From assembly GCF_006149045.1 (NCBI RefSeq), contig NZ_VBSN01000027.1, forward strand, positions 620,001 to 684,000: 64,000 nucleotides of DNA, given 5' to 3'. The position numbers and the translations under genes are program-made. Shown in pieces: positions 18,478 through 28,387 of this stretch; position 1 is the first letter of the stretch, and each line of letters starts with the position of its first letter. The DNA is from Dyadobacter flavalbus. GTDB lineage: Bacteria; Bacteroidota; Bacteroidia; Cytophagales; Spirosomataceae. The notes beneath the pieces were generated by a model. That model did not search any database. It was not told the DNA's origin and saw nothing but the letters and a program-made list of their open reading frames with translations.

Positions 18478-19302
18478 ATGGCAGTTAAAAAATTAAAACC
18501 AACAAGTGCTGGTCAGCGTTTTCGCTCAGCTCCTACATTCGAGGAGATAACTACTGCGAAACCTGAAAAGAGTCTTCTGGAGACCATCAAAAGAACAGGT
18601 GGTCGGAATAGCCAGGGACATCGTACCATGCGTCATATAGGAGGTGGTCATAAAAGGAAGTATCGTGTAATTGATTTTAAAAGAAATCATTTTGATGCAC
18701 CGGCTCAGGTCTTGACTATTGAGTATGATCCAAACCGTTCTGCCCGTATCGCGCTAGTGCAGTACGAGGATGATGAGAAAAAATATATCATTGCACCTAA
18801 TGGCTTAAAAGTAGGCCAGGTAATTGTTTCAGGAAGCTCTGTAGCTCCAGAAGTAGGAAATGCGCTTCCTCTTAGTGCTATGCCTATTGGTACAATCGTA
18901 CATAACATAGAATTAACTCCTGGCAAAGGTGGTCAGTTTGCACGTAGTGCAGGAGCTTATGCTCAGCTTGTGGCACGTGAAGGTAAATATGCGGTTTTGA
19001 AAATGCCTTCTGGTGAAATGCGGATGATCCTTTCTACATGTATTGCAACAGTAGGAACAGTTTCCAATGCAAGTCACATGAATGTAGCACTTGGAAAAGC
19101 AGGTCGCAGACGTTGGTTAGGTCGTCGTCCACGCGTTCGTGGTGTTGCAATGAACCCTGTTGATCACCCGATGGGTGGTGGTGAAGGCCGTTCTTCAGGA
19201 GGTCAGCCTCGTTCTAGAAATGGTCAATTTGCAAAAGGTCTTAAGACACGTGACCGCAACAAGCATTCCGAGAAATTGATTATCAGCCGTCGTAAAAAAT
19301 AA
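18478..19302 (+). CDS. rplB: 50S ribosomal protein L2
   Basis: 274 residues. uL2 contacts the peptidyl transferase centre and the intersubunit bridges. The conserved [32 protein letters not shown] segment, split here over residues 214-245, carries the His (in [11 protein letters not shown]) long discussed in connection with peptidyl transfer. Length is typical. A 41-base gap separates it from rplW. Confidence 0.98.
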   Translation: MAVKKLKPTSAGQRFRSAPTFEEITTAKPEKSLLETIKRTGGRNSQGHRTMRHIGGGHKRKYRVIDFKRNHFDAPAQVLTIEYDPNRSARIALVQYEDDEKKYIIAPNGLKVGQVIVSGSSVAPEVGNALPLSAMPIGTIVHNIELTPGKGGQFARSAGAYAQLVAREGKYAVLKMPSGEMRMILSTCIATVGTVSNASHMNVALGKAGRRRWLGRRPRVRGVAMNPVDHPMGGGEGRSSGGQPRSRNGQFAKGLKTRDRNKHSEKLIISRRKK

Positions 19303-19311
19303 TATAATAAC

Positions 19312-19590
19312 ATGGCACGCTCATTAAAAAAAGGACCATATATAGATTTTCGTCTGGAAAACAAAGTTCAGGTCATGAACAGCGCATCCCGGAAATCGGT
19401 AATAAAGACTTGGTCTCGGCGCTCAATGATATCGCCTGATTTTATCGGGCATACATTTGCAGTACACAATGGAAATAAATTCATACCTGTATATGTTACG
19501 GAAAACATGGTAGGTCATAAACTGGGTGAATTTTCTCCTACACGTAATTTCCGTGGTCATACTGCTAAAAAAGATAAAGGAAGAAAATAA
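19312..19590 (+). CDS. rpsS: 30S ribosomal protein S19
   Basis: 92 residues. uS19 of the 30S head, which forms a bridge to the 50S subunit. It has [12 protein letters not shown] at the start and the signature [19 protein letters not shown]. It lies 9 bases after rplB in the S10-type gene order. Confidence 0.97.
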   Translation: MARSLKKGPYIDFRLENKVQVMNSASRKSVIKTWSRRSMISPDFIGHTFAVHNGNKFIPVYVTENMVGHKLGEFSPTRNFRGHTAKKDKGRK

Positions 19591-19640
19591 TTAGTCGTCT
19601 AGAGCTGGTTCTTAAAGAACAAGCCTATATCTGAAAGAAC

Positions 19641-20030
19641 ATGGAAGCAAGAGCTATATTAAAGGATGTACCTACTTCTCCTCGCAAGATGAGACTAGTA
19701 GCCGACATGATTCGCGGACAGAAGGTCAGCAAAGCACTAGCGCTTTTGAAGTTTCAACCAAGAGCTTCTTCGCCTGTTTTGCATAAAGTTTTGCTTTCTG
19801 CAGTTGCAAATTGGCAACAATTAAACGAAGATGCTAAGTTGGAAGACTCTGATCTCGTTGTAAAAACCATTTTTATAGATGGTGGACGTATGTTAAAGCG
19901 TCTTCGCCCTGCTCCTCAAGGTAGAGCACATAGAATTCGCAAGCGTTCAAATCATATTACAATAGTTATTGATGATGCATCGACTGCTATTGTAAGTGAA
20001 GATAAACAAGCAGTTAATACTGAATCATAA
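19641..20030 (+). CDS. rplV: 50S ribosomal protein L22
   Basis: 129 residues. uL22 lines the exit tunnel with an extended beta-hairpin ([22 protein letters not shown]), the site of macrolide-resistance mutations in other bacteria. The C-terminus has an acidic tail of about 12 residues beyond the E. coli protein. Confidence 0.97.
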   Translation: MEARAILKDVPTSPRKMRLVADMIRGQKVSKALALLKFQPRASSPVLHKVLLSAVANWQQLNEDAKLEDSDLVVKTIFIDGGRMLKRLRPAPQGRAHRIRKRSNHITIVIDDASTAIVSEDKQAVNTES

Positions 20031-20048
20031 GTAAACGATCTATATCGA

Positions 20049-20885
20049 ATGGGACAAAAGGTAAATCCTATAGGTCTGAGACTAGGAATTGTTAGAGGTT
20101 GGGAGTCAAGTTGGTATGGAGGCAAAGACTTCTCTGACAAGCTGGTTGAAGATGAAAAAATCCGAAACTACATCAAAGCACGTATCCCAAAAGGATCAAT
20201 CTCCAAAGTAGTTATTGAAAGAACTTTAAAGCGCATTACTCTTACTATACATACTGCCCGTCCAGGTATAGTAATTGGTAAAGGTGGTAGTGAAGTTGAT
20301 AAAATTAAAGAAGAGCTTAAAAAGATTACAGGAAAAGACGTTCAGATTAATATCTATGAAATCAAACGTCCTGAAATCGATGCCAAGTTGGTAGGAGAAG
20401 CAATAGCGCAACAACTACAAGCTCGTATTTCTTACCGCAGGGCTATGAAACAATCCATTGCTTCTGCTATGCGTGTGGGAACTCAAGGAATTAAAATTCG
20501 TCTTGCTGGCCGTCTAGGTGGTGCTGAAATGGCTCGTACAGAAGAGTACAAAGAAGGTAGAATTCCACTTCATACTTTAAGAGCAGATATTGACTATGCA
20601 ATTTCTGAAGCACAAACTATCTATGGAAAAATAGGTATTAAGGTGTGGATTTTTAAAGGTGAGTTGTACGGTAAACGTGATCTTACTCCTAGTGCTGCAA
20701 CTGCAGCATCTGACAGAGCGGAACGTGGCGGAAACGAACGTAATGCTGGTCCAGGTAATGATCGTGGAGGCAGAGACAGAAGAGGCGGAGGCCGTGGTGA
20801 CGGTGCGCGCCCAGGTGGTGGCGAAGGTGGTGGAGGCAACAGCGAAGCTGATCGTCGCAAAAGAAATAAGAACAAGAAGAAGTAA
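20049..20885 (+). CDS. rpsC: 30S ribosomal protein S3, Gly/Arg-rich C-terminal tail
   Basis: 278 residues. uS3 lines the mRNA entry channel. The KH domain ([20 protein letters not shown]) and the C-terminal core ([14 protein letters not shown]) are normal. About 60 extra residues follow, rich in Gly, Arg and Asn and ending in a lysine block; E. coli S3 has 233 residues. The tail is low-complexity and probably disordered, facing the solvent near the mRNA entry site. Tails of this kind occur in other Bacteroidota. Confidence 0.97.
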   Translation: MGQKVNPIGLRLGIVRGWESSWYGGKDFSDKLVEDEKIRNYIKARIPKGSISKVVIERTLKRITLTIHTARPGIVIGKGGSEVDKIKEELKKITGKDVQINIYEIKRPEIDAKLVGEAIAQQLQARISYRRAMKQSIASAMRVGTQGIKIRLAGRLGGAEMARTEEYKEGRIPLHTLRADIDYAISEAQTIYGKIGIKVWIFKGELYGKRDLTPSAATAASDRAERGGNERNAGPGNDRGGRDRRGGGRGDGARPGGGEGGGGNSEADRRKRNKNKKK

Positions 20886-20927
20886 TCAGACATTTTCCTG
20901 TTTTACAGGTATAAATAGATTTGAATC

Positions 20928-21359
20928 ATGTTACAGCCGAAAAGGACAAAATTTCGCAAGCAACAAAAAGGAAAGGGGTCATATAACGGTCTGGCAACTC
21001 GTGGACATGAAATCGCATTCGGATCATTTGCTATTAAAGCATTGGAACCAGGTTGGTTAACAGCACGCCAGATTGAAGCAGCCCGTATCTCTGTAACTCG
21101 TGCTATGAAACGCGAAGGTCAGGTTTGGATTAGAATATTTCCTGATAAACCGATTACAAAGAAACCTGCTGAAGTTCGTATGGGTAAAGGTAAAGGTGCT
21201 CCTGAGTATTGGGTAGCTCCTGTTAAACCCGGAACGATCATATTTGAAGCAACAGGTGTTGCACTGGATACAGCAAATGAAGCATTGCGCTTGGCTGCAC
21301 AAAAGTTGCCAATCAAAACAAAGTTCGTGGTACGCAGGGATTATCAGGAACAGAGTTAG
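20928..21359 (+). CDS. rplP: 50S ribosomal protein L16
   Basis: 143 residues. uL16 helps position the A-site tRNA and the central protuberance. Recognised by [16 protein letters not shown] and by [20 protein letters not shown], which includes the Arg hydroxylated by RoxA in E. coli. A 42-base gap separates it from rpsC. Confidence 0.97.
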   Translation: MLQPKRTKFRKQQKGKGSYNGLATRGHEIAFGSFAIKALEPGWLTARQIEAARISVTRAMKREGQVWIRIFPDKPITKKPAEVRMGKGKGAPEYWVAPVKPGTIIFEATGVALDTANEALRLAAQKLPIKTKFVVRRDYQEQS

Positions 21360-21394
21360 TCCTTAAGTATTAAGAACATTAATTATTTTAAGCA

Positions 21395-21589
21395 ATGACT
21401 AGTAAAGAAATAAAGGATCTATCGCAAGATCAGCTCAAAGAGCAGATTGCGCAAGAGAGAGAACGCTTATTAAGGTTGAAATTTGCACATGCAATTTCAC
21501 CAATTGAAAACCCTTTGCGTATTCGGACTTCGCGTAAGGAAATTGCAAGACTCTTAACCGAGCTGTCGGCTAAAAGTAACCAACAGTAA
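21395..21589 (+). CDS. rpmC: 50S ribosomal protein L29
   Basis: 64 residues. uL29, a small helical hairpin protein at the tunnel exit. It contains LRLKFAHAISPIENPLRIR followed by the conserved helix RKEIARLLTEL. It sits between rplP and rpsQ as in most bacteria. Confidence 0.95.
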   Translation: MTSKEIKDLSQDQLKEQIAQERERLLRLKFAHAISPIENPLRIRTSRKEIARLLTELSAKSNQQ

Positions 21590-21604
21590 ATCAGTTTAGA
21601 AACA

Positions 21605-21868
21605 ATGGAGGCAACAGTAAGAAATTTACGTAAAGAAAGAATAGGCAAAGTAGTGAGTAACAAAATGGAGAAATCCTGTGTAATCACTGTTGAACGTAAA
21701 GTGAAGCATGCCAAATATGGTAAGTTTATGACTAAAACTACCAAATTAATGGTGCATGATGAAACCAATCAGGTTGGGATAGGTGACACGATTCGTGTAA
21801 TGGAAACACGTCCGCTTAGCAAGAACAAACGTTGGAGATTAGTAGAAATCCTTGAAAGAGCGAAGTAA
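21605..21868 (+). CDS. rpsQ: 30S ribosomal protein S17
   Basis: 87 residues. uS17, an early 16S rRNA-binding protein with an OB fold. Motifs: [20 protein letters not shown] and [19 protein letters not shown]. It ends 2 bases before rplN. Confidence 0.96.
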   Translation: MEATVRNLRKERIGKVVSNKMEKSCVITVERKVKHAKYGKFMTKTTKLMVHDETNQVGIGDTIRVMETRPLSKNKRWRLVEILERAK

Positions 21869-21870
21869 TT

Positions 21871-22239
21871 ATGGTACAGCAAGAATCAAGACTGTCAGTA
21901 GCGGATAATAGTGGTGCCAAGGAAGTACTTGTAATACGTGTACTTGGTGGAACCGGCAAACGTTATGCATCAGTAGGCGATAAGATCGTCGTTACAGTTA
22001 AATCTGCTCTTTCTTCGAGCAACATGAAAAAAGGAACAGTATCCAAAGCTGTTGTAGTAAGAACTAAAAAGGAAGTTCGACGCAAAGATGGTACATATAT
22101 CCGGTTTGAAGATAATGCTGCAGTTTTGTTAAATAACAATGATGAGCCACGTGGAACCCGTATATTCGGCCCTGTCGCAAGAGAGCTGCGTGAGAAGCAA
22201 TTCATGAAGATTGTTTCATTAGCACCTGAAGTGTTATAA
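21871..22239 (+). CDS. rplN: 50S ribosomal protein L14
   Basis: 122 residues. uL14 forms an intersubunit bridge and is the docking site of the silencing factor RsfS. Motifs: [19 protein letters not shown] and [20 protein letters not shown]. Length and both ends are typical. Confidence 0.97.
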   Translation: MVQQESRLSVADNSGAKEVLVIRVLGGTGKRYASVGDKIVVTVKSALSSSNMKKGTVSKAVVVRTKKEVRRKDGTYIRFEDNAAVLLNNNDEPRGTRIFGPVARELREKQFMKIVSLAPEVL

Positions 22240-22286
22240 GAAATAAAGATATTAAGTATTTCTTTAACTGATAAGAAATTACCTCA

Positions 22287-22628
22287 ATGGAAAGTAAAAA
22301 TAAAAAAGCACCTGCAAAATTGCATGTTCGCAGCGGAGATACAGTTAAGGTAATTTCCGGAAATGCAAAAGGTGAAACAGGAAAGATCAAGAAAGTTCTT
22401 GTTGAAAAATTAAGAGCTACAGTGGAAGGTGTAAACATGATTACCAAACATGTAAAGCCAAACGCACAAAACCCGCAAGGTAGCATTGAAAAACGCGAAG
22501 GAGCTATACACATCAGTAACCTGATGGTTGTGGATCCAAAAACCGGTGAAGCAACAAGAACTGGCCGTAAAGCGGACGATAAAGGCAAATTGCAAAGATA
22601 TTCCAAGAAAACCGGAAATATTCTTTAA
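22287..22628 (+). CDS. rplX: 50S ribosomal protein L24
   Basis: 113 residues. uL24, an assembly initiator with a KOW domain (HVRSGDTVKVISGNAKGETG). The conserved KHVKPNAQNPQGSIEKREG segment follows. A 47-base gap separates it from rplN. Confidence 0.96.
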   Translation: MESKNKKAPAKLHVRSGDTVKVISGNAKGETGKIKKVLVEKLRATVEGVNMITKHVKPNAQNPQGSIEKREGAIHISNLMVVDPKTGEATRTGRKADDKGKLQRYSKKTGNIL

Positions 22629-22695
22629 TAATTAGCTAAGCTTTAAGAATTATTATTTAAGGGTGGGTCGGTAATCCACGATAACAATTTTGAAA

Positions 22696-23256
22696 ATGGC
22701 ACAGCCAAGATTAAAAGAAAAGTATTTAGGAGAAATTGTTTCTCAGCTGAAAGACAAGTTTCAGTACAAGTCAATTATGCAGGTTCCGCGATTGACAAAA
22801 ATCGTTATTAACAAAGGTATCGGAGCTGCTGTTGCAGATAAGAAATTAGTGGATATTGGCGTTGACGAATTAAGTCAGATAACTGGTCAGAAAGCTGTTG
22901 CTACCATCTCTAAAAAGGCTGTTTCTAACTTTAAGTTAAGAGAAAACATGCCTATTGGTGCAAAAGTAACATTGCGTGGAGACAGAATGTATGAATTTCT
23001 GGACCGCCTTACGTCAATAGCTATGCCTCGTGTTCGTGACTTCAAAGGTATTAGCGATAAAGGTTTTGATGGAAGAGGTAATTACACATTCGGTGTAAAA
23101 GAACAAATTATCTTTCCTGAGATCAGTATAGAAAAGGTAAGTAAAATTACCGGTATGGACATTACGTTTGTTACATCAACAAACTCGGATGAAGAAAGTT
23201 ACGAGCTGCTAAAAGCGCTGGGTATGCCTTTTTCAAACGCGAATAAACAAGGATAA
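22696..23256 (+). CDS. rplE: 50S ribosomal protein L5
   Basis: 186 residues from the ATG at 22696. A TTG two codons upstream is in frame, but the ATG gives the usual [10 protein letters not shown] start. uL5 binds 5S rRNA and contacts the P-site tRNA. Motifs: [13 protein letters not shown] and [18 protein letters not shown]. Canonical length. Confidence 0.96.
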   Translation: MAQPRLKEKYLGEIVSQLKDKFQYKSIMQVPRLTKIVINKGIGAAVADKKLVDIGVDELSQITGQKAVATISKKAVSNFKLRENMPIGAKVTLRGDRMYEFLDRLTSIAMPRVRDFKGISDKGFDGRGNYTFGVKEQIIFPEISIEKVSKITGMDITFVTSTNSDEESYELLKALGMPFSNANKQG

Positions 23257-23281
23257 TATTCAATATAAGATATTTATCGAA

Positions 23282-23551
23282 ATGGCAAAAGAATCAGTTA
23301 AAGCAAGGGAGAGAAAAAGACAAGAGTTGGTAGTGAGATTTGCTGAAAAGCGTACGAAATTGAAAGCTGCCGGTGATTGGATTGGATTAGATAAACTACC
23401 TCGTAATTCTTCACCTGTTCGTTTACATAATAGATGTAAAATTACTGGAAGACCTCGTGGTTATATGAGAAAATTCGGAATTTCAAGAGTTTGTTTCAGA
23501 GAAATGGCTTCTGACGGAAAAATTCCAGGTGTTACAAAATCAAGTTGGTAG
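23282..23551 (+). CDS. rpsN: 30S ribosomal protein S14, zinc-free long form
   Basis: 89 residues. uS14 of the long type that lacks the CXXC zinc pairs; only isolated cysteines remain. The signature [20 protein letters not shown] is present. A probable promoter lies in the 75-base gap before rpsH. Confidence 0.96.
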   Translation: MAKESVKARERKRQELVVRFAEKRTKLKAAGDWIGLDKLPRNSSPVRLHNRCKITGRPRGYMRKFGISRVCFREMASDGKIPGVTKSSW

Positions 23552-23557
23552 GAATAC

Positions 23558-23588
23558 TTTCAATTCTGATTTCAATTACTTAACTTTG
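23558..23588 (+). promoter_or_regulatory. Probable internal promoter before rpsH
   Basis: TTTC at 23558-23561, 19 bases, then TAACTTTG at 23581-23588, followed by CACTCCC. The -7 box matches the consensus exactly, the -33 box has one mismatch, the spacing is exact, and the downstream bases match those of the rpsL promoter. The transcription start would be near 23595, about 32 bases before rpsH. Confidence 0.65.
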
Positions 23589-23626
23589 CACTCCCGTTTC
23601 AGGGGGTGTTTAAACTAGGCATAAAA

Positions 23627-24025
23627 ATGTTAACGGATCCCATAGCAGACTATCTGACTAGACTCAGAAACGCTATCAAAGCGAAGCACAGGGTTGTTGA
23701 GATACCTGCATCCAACATAAAAAAAGAAATAACTAAAGTACTTTTTGATAAAGGGTATATTCAGAGTTATAAATTTGACGAAGTAGGTCCTCAGGGTACA
23801 ATCAAAATTGCATTGAAATATAACCCTGTGACTAAGCAATCTGCAATTGTCAAATTGGAGAGAGTTAGTAAGCCTGGACTTCGTAAATATTCAGGTTCAT
23901 CAACGCTCCCACGTGTTCTTGGCGGTTTAGGAACTGTTATTATTTCTACTTCCAAAGGAGTAATGACAGATAAAGAAGCTAAGACGCTTAATGTAGGTGG
24001 TGAAGTGTTATGTTTCGTGTATTAA
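23627..24025 (+). CDS. rpsH: 30S ribosomal protein S8
   Basis: 132 residues from the ATG at 23627 (MLTDPIADYLTRLRNA), the standard N-terminus; an in-frame GTG seven codons upstream is rejected. uS8 is a central 16S rRNA binder and, in E. coli, the translational repressor of the spc operon. The C-terminus STSKGVMTDKEAKTLNVGGEVLCFVY is typical. Confidence 0.97.
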   Translation: MLTDPIADYLTRLRNAIKAKHRVVEIPASNIKKEITKVLFDKGYIQSYKFDEVGPQGTIKIALKYNPVTKQSAIVKLERVSKPGLRKYSGSSTLPRVLGGLGTVIISTSKGVMTDKEAKTLNVGGEVLCFVY

Positions 24026-24046
24026 TATTTTAAAGTTATTCAGGAA

Positions 24047-24604
24047 ATGTCACGAATAGGAAATAAGGTTATAATATTGCCAAGTGGTGTATCTGTTTCA
24101 GTTGCAGATGGCAATGTAGTCTCTGTTAAAGGGCCTAAGGGAACACTTTCTCAAGTTGTCGATAGTGATATCAGCGTTGAGATTGAAGGTAGCGAGATCA
24201 AAGTAAAGCGACCAACGGAGCAAAAGCGGCATAAAGCATTGCATGGTTTGTACAGATCATTGATCAATAACATGATCATTGGTGTTCATGCAGGATATAA
24301 AAAAGAGCTAGAAATTATTGGTGTAGGTTATAAAGCCAGTGCAGCCAATAATGTTCTCGAGTTGCAGTTGGGATACTCCCATAATATTTTTATGGCGATT
24401 CCTGAAGAAATTAAGTTATCAACTACTTCTGAAAAGGGACAAAATCCAAAAGTAATTTTAGAGGGAATCGATAAGGAGCTGATAGGTTCTGTGGCTGCCA
24501 AGATCAAATCACTACGTAAAGTTGAACCTTACAAAGGTAAAGGTATTCGATTCGTTGGCGAAGTGATTAGACGTAAAGCTGGTAAGTCAGCTTCTAAAAA
24601 ATAG
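24047..24604 (+). CDS. rplF: 50S ribosomal protein L6
   Basis: 185 residues. uL6 stabilises the region near the sarcin-ricin loop. The N-terminus MSRIGNKVIILPSGVSV and the C-terminal signature EPYKGKGIRFVGEVIRRKAG are present. It lies 21 bases after rpsH. Confidence 0.97.
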   Translation: MSRIGNKVIILPSGVSVSVADGNVVSVKGPKGTLSQVVDSDISVEIEGSEIKVKRPTEQKRHKALHGLYRSLINNMIIGVHAGYKKELEIIGVGYKASAANNVLELQLGYSHNIFMAIPEEIKLSTTSEKGQNPKVILEGIDKELIGSVAAKIKSLRKVEPYKGKGIRFVGEVIRRKAGKSASKK

Positions 24605-24649
24605 TGCGTAGCCACTAAAATGTTATAAACAAATTAGATAAGATTAAAA

Positions 24650-25003
24650 ATGGCTACCGTTAAAGCAGACAGAAGACAGCGATTAAAATACCATATTCGT
24701 AAGAAAGTTAAAGGAAGTTCAGAGCGTCCAAGATTATCTGTATTCCGATCTAACACTAGTATTTATGCGCAAATTATTGACGATATCAATGGTGTTACTC
24801 TAGCAAGTGCATCATCCGTTGATCTTGGAGGCAGAAAAGAAAACTCAAATATTGATGTTGCTCTTCAAGTTGGAAAGAAAATAGCTGAAAAAGCACAACA
24901 AGCAGGTATTCAAACGGTTGTTTTTGATCGTAACGGATATTTGTATCATGGTAAAGTAAAAGCATTGGCCGAAGGAGCTCGTGAGGGTGGCCTGAAATTC
25001 TAA
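24650..25003 (+). CDS. rplR: 50S ribosomal protein L18
   Basis: 117 residues. uL18 binds 5S rRNA in the central protuberance. Motifs: [20 protein letters not shown] and the C-terminal [20 protein letters not shown]. Standard gene order and length. Confidence 0.97.
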   Translation: MATVKADRRQRLKYHIRKKVKGSSERPRLSVFRSNTSIYAQIIDDINGVTLASASSVDLGGRKENSNIDVALQVGKKIAEKAQQAGIQTVVFDRNGYLYHGKVKALAEGAREGGLKF

Positions 25004-25017
25004 GTATAACAAAGACT

Positions 25018-25533
25018 ATGTCTACAAATACAAAACCTTCTAAGGTTAACGAATCTGACTTGAAAGAACGCGTTGTAGCAATCAATCGGGTAGCAAAAGT
25101 AGTAAAAGGTGGTCGTCGTTTTAGCTTTTCCGCTATTGTCGTAGTTGGTGATGGAAATGGAGTAGTTGGTTACGGCTTGGGTAAAGCGAATGAAGTTACG
25201 GATGCCATTGCTAAAGGAATTGATGATGCCAAAAAGAATCTTATTCAGATTCCAATGTTGAAGCACACTGTTCCCCATGAAATGGAAGGTAAATTTAGTG
25301 GTGGATTTGTTCTTATCAAACCTGCTGCTCCGGGAACAGGAGTTTTGGCAGGAGGTCCGATGCGGGCTGTTTTGGAAAGTGCGGGAATCAAAGATGTCCT
25401 TGCAAAATCAAAAGGATCTTCTAATCCGCATAACGTTATTAAGGCTACTATTGATGCACTTTTAAAAATGAGGGCACCTCATCAGATAGCTTTTCAACGA
25501 GGCGTTAAATTGGAAAAAGTGTTTAACGGATAA
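25018..25533 (+). CDS. rpsE: 30S ribosomal protein S5
   Basis: 171 residues. uS5, involved in translational accuracy and mRNA unwinding. The signature [20 protein letters not shown] and the later [17 protein letters not shown] are present. It lies 14 bases after rplR. Confidence 0.97.
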   Translation: MSTNTKPSKVNESDLKERVVAINRVAKVVKGGRRFSFSAIVVVGDGNGVVGYGLGKANEVTDAIAKGIDDAKKNLIQIPMLKHTVPHEMEGKFSGGFVLIKPAAPGTGVLAGGPMRAVLESAGIKDVLAKSKGSSNPHNVIKATIDALLKMRAPHQIAFQRGVKLEKVFNG

Positions 25534-25562
25534 TCTTGGGATTTCCTTTATTTAAAGTAATT

Positions 25563-25742
25563 ATGTCAAAAGTACGCATTACACAAATCAAGAGTACCAT
25601 TGATCGTCCTGAAAGACAAAAGCTGACTATCAAGGCACTAGGATTGGGCAAGATAAATCGTTCAGTTGAAAAGGAAAACAGCGATGCTATTGCGGGTATG
25701 ATCCGTAAAGTTAGCCATTTGGTCAAAATCGAAGAAATTTAA
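25563..25742 (+). CDS. rpmD: 50S ribosomal protein L30
   Basis: 59 residues from the ATG at 25563 (MSKVRITQIKSTIDRPERQK); an in-frame ATG at 25536 adds nine residues not found in the family. uL30 is a small 23S rRNA-binding protein, absent in some bacteria. It ends 13 bases before rplO. Confidence 0.95.
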   Translation: MSKVRITQIKSTIDRPERQKLTIKALGLGKINRSVEKENSDAIAGMIRKVSHLVKIEEI

Positions 25743-25755
25743 TAAACTTATTAAC

Positions 25756-26202
25756 ATGAATCTTAGTTCATTAAAACCGGCTGCCGGCTCCATTAAAGTT
25801 GGAAAGCGAGTTGGACGTGGTCAGGGCTCCGGAAAAGGTGGTACTTCAGCACGTGGACATAAAGGAGCTCAATCTCGCTCAGGTTACAGCCGTAAGGTAG
25901 GTTTTGAAGGAGGTCAAATGCCACTTCAGCGCCGCTTACCTAAATTCGGTTTCAATAATATTAACCGGGTTGAGTATAAAGCACTTAATCTTGATGCGAT
26001 ACAGTCTTTAGCACAGAAATTAAATGTTAGTGTAGTTACTATGGATTTAATTCGTGAAAATGGCTTGTGCGCAAAGAACGATTTAGTTAAAATCTTGAAT
26101 CGTGGTGAAATCTCTATGGCAGTAGAAATACAGGCAAATGGTTTTTCTGCATCTGCTATCGAGTCTATTGAAAAAGCAGGTGGGAAAGCGGTTAAATTAT
26201 AA
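25756..26202 (+). CDS. rplO: 50S ribosomal protein L15
   Basis: 148 residues. uL15, a late assembly protein with a Gly/Arg-rich N-terminal extension (GRGQGSGKGGTSARGHKGAQ) and the core GFEGGQMPLQRRLPKFGF. It lies directly before secY, as in most bacteria. Confidence 0.97.
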   Translation: MNLSSLKPAAGSIKVGKRVGRGQGSGKGGTSARGHKGAQSRSGYSRKVGFEGGQMPLQRRLPKFGFNNINRVEYKALNLDAIQSLAQKLNVSVVTMDLIRENGLCAKNDLVKILNRGEISMAVEIQANGFSASAIESIEKAGGKAVKL

Positions 26203-26257
26203 TCGTGCTTTCCCTCAACATGAGATATAGTTTACAAAGCTAATGTAAGCCCACGAA

Positions 26258-27571
26258 ATGAAGCGATTTTTAGATACTATAAAACACATATTTGCAATTG
26301 AGGAATTGAGAACTCGTATTCTCAATACTCTTTTGTTTATAACGATTTTCCGTTTGGGATCTTACGTAGCTTTACCTGGTGTTGAACCCGATCAAATGAA
26401 TGTTTCAACTCAGGGGTTACTAGGGTTATTAGATACCTTTCTTGGTGGAGCTTTTAGCAAGGCTTCCATTTTTGCATTAGGTATCATGCCTTACATTTCT
26501 GCTTCTATTGCAATACAACTTTTGACTATGGCATTGCCGTATTTTCAAAAGATGCAGAAAGAAGGAGAGTCAGGCCGTAAAAAGCTTAATCAGATAACAC
26601 GAGTACTTACAATTATTGTAACACTCGTACAAGGTACAGCATACCTAAATACAACAGTTCCCGATGAGGCGCTACTTGTATCTAGAAGTTTGTTTTCTAT
26701 TTCTTCTGTTTTCGTACTTACAGCAGGAACCATGTTCTGCATGTGGCTGGGAGAAAGAATTACAGATAAGGGAATTGGCAACGGTATTTCAATGTTAATT
26801 ATGATTGGCATTGTTTCAAGGTTTCCGGGTGCTATATATAAGGAATTTGTTTCCAGAGGCAGCGGACAGATTTTGTTGTTTGTATTGGAAATAGTTGCAT
26901 TGTATTTTGTAATAATGGGAGCAGTGATGCTTACCCAAGCAGTCCGGAGGATTCCAATTCAGTATGCAAAACAAGTTGTTGGCAACAGGGTTATGGGCGG
27001 GCAAAGGCAATATCTTCCTTTGAAGCTTAATGCAGCAGGAGTTATGCCGATAATCTTTGCTCAGGCTCTTATGTTTATCCCGTCCTTAGGAGCATCCTAT
27101 TTTGCTGAAAAAAGTGACTTTGCAAGTAATGTTGCTACGATTTTTGCTAATTATACCACTTGGCAGTATAATCTGCTTTTTGCTGTACTGATTATAATAT
27201 TCACCTTTTTTTATACGGCTATTTCAGTTAATCCGCAACAGATTGCTGACGATATGAAAAGAGGAGGTGGTTTTATACCAGGAGTTAAGCCCGGTCAACA
27301 AACCTCGGAATATATAAGCTCTATATTGGACAGAATTACTTTCCCTGGTTCTTTGATGTTAGCCATAGTTGCAACTTTACCAGCTTTTGCAAGCCTACTT
27401 GGAATTTCAACAGATTTTGCTCACTTCTTTGGAGGAACTTCCCTTTTGATTATGGTTGGAGTTGTTCTTGACACTTTGCAGCAGGTAGAAAGTTATTTGT
27501 TGATGCGTAGATATGAGGGATTGATGAAGTCCGGACGAGTAAAGGGAAGGACTGAAAGTGTTGCTATCTAA
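26258..27571 (+). CDS. secY: Protein translocase subunit SecY
   Basis: 437 residues with ten predicted membrane helices; the channel of the Sec translocon in the inner membrane. Conserved segments include LLDTFLGGAFSKASIFALGIMPYISASI, split over residues 57-84, and the cytoplasmic loop ending in NPQQIADDMKRGGGFIPG. It is the only SecY in the window and is transcribed with ribosomal genes. The map gene follows after 6 bases; adk, which often lies between them in Firmicutes, is absent. Confidence 0.98.
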   Translation: MKRFLDTIKHIFAIEELRTRILNTLLFITIFRLGSYVALPGVEPDQMNVSTQGLLGLLDTFLGGAFSKASIFALGIMPYISASIAIQLLTMALPYFQKMQKEGESGRKKLNQITRVLTIIVTLVQGTAYLNTTVPDEALLVSRSLFSISSVFVLTAGTMFCMWLGERITDKGIGNGISMLIMIGIVSRFPGAIYKEFVSRGSGQILLFVLEIVALYFVIMGAVMLTQAVRRIPIQYAKQVVGNRVMGGQRQYLPLKLNAAGVMPIIFAQALMFIPSLGASYFAEKSDFASNVATIFANYTTWQYNLLFAVLIIIFTFFYTAISVNPQQIADDMKRGGGFIPGVKPGQQTSEYISSILDRITFPGSLMLAIVATLPAFASLLGISTDFAHFFGGTSLLIMVGVVLDTLQQVESYLLMRRYEGLMKSGRVKGRTESVAI

Positions 27572-27577
27572 TAGGTC

Positions 27578-28372
27578 ATGATTTATCTTAAGACTGAAGG
27601 AGAAATAGATCTTATAAAAGAAAGTGCCCAAATTTTGGGTAAAGCACATGCAGAAGTAGCTCTTTGGGTTAAACCGGGTGTTGCTACAAGTAAACTGGAT
27701 GCAGTTGCTGAGGAGTATATCAGAGATTACGGTGGTATTCCTTCATTTAAGGGCTTCAATAAATTTCCGGCTTCTCTTTGTATATCCGTAAATGAAGTTG
27801 TTGTTCATGGAATTCCTGGTAATTACAGTCTGAAAGAAGGCGATATAGTATCAATTGATTGTGGTGTAAAGCTTAATGGCTTTCATAGTGACAGTGCTTA
27901 CACCTATCCAGTTGGAGAAGTTTCAAAAGAAGTGATGGATCTTCTCAGCACGACGAAAAAATCTCTTTACAAAGGAATTGATCAGGCAATTGACGGTTTA
28001 CGTATGGGAGATGTTGGACATGCAGTCCAAAGTTATGTTGAAGAAAGAGGTTATACTGTTGTTCGTGAACTTGTTGGCCATGGTGTTGGCAGAGATCTTC
28101 ATGAAGGCCCTGAAGTACCAAATTATGGCAAACGGGGAAAAGGTATCAGACTAAAAGAAGGAATGGTTCTGGCTATTGAGCCAATGATCAATCTGGGAAA
28201 TAAAACGGTAATGCAGGAGCGTGATGGCTGGACTATCAGAACAACAGACAGAAAACCGTCAGCTCATTTTGAACATACAGTTGTAGTGCGAAAAGGTAAA
28301 GCGGAAATACTTACAACTTTCGATTACATTGAAAAAGTAACGGCCAATACAAGTTTGATGGTCGAAGTATAG
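27578..28372 (+). CDS. map: Methionine aminopeptidase, type I
   Basis: 264 residues. Removes the initiator methionine from new proteins after deformylation. Metal-binding residues are visible in SIDCGVKLNGFHSDSAYTY (two Asp), GHGVGRDLHEGP (His), AIEPMI (Glu) and EHTVVV (Glu). It lies 6 bases after secY and 15 before infA, so it is cotranscribed with translation genes. Confidence 0.97.
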   Translation: MIYLKTEGEIDLIKESAQILGKAHAEVALWVKPGVATSKLDAVAEEYIRDYGGIPSFKGFNKFPASLCISVNEVVVHGIPGNYSLKEGDIVSIDCGVKLNGFHSDSAYTYPVGEVSKEVMDLLSTTKKSLYKGIDQAIDGLRMGDVGHAVQSYVEERGYTVVRELVGHGVGRDLHEGPEVPNYGKRGKGIRLKEGMVLAIEPMINLGNKTVMQERDGWTIRTTDRKPSAHFEHTVVVRKGKAEILTTFDYIEKVTANTSLMVEV

Positions 28373-28387
28373 CAATTAAACCTACGA

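Noticed and set aside
20659..21060. 133-codon plus-strand frame overlapping rpsC and rplP
   Set aside because: A different frame over the Gly-rich S3 tail; both ribosomal genes are complete and in the expected order.
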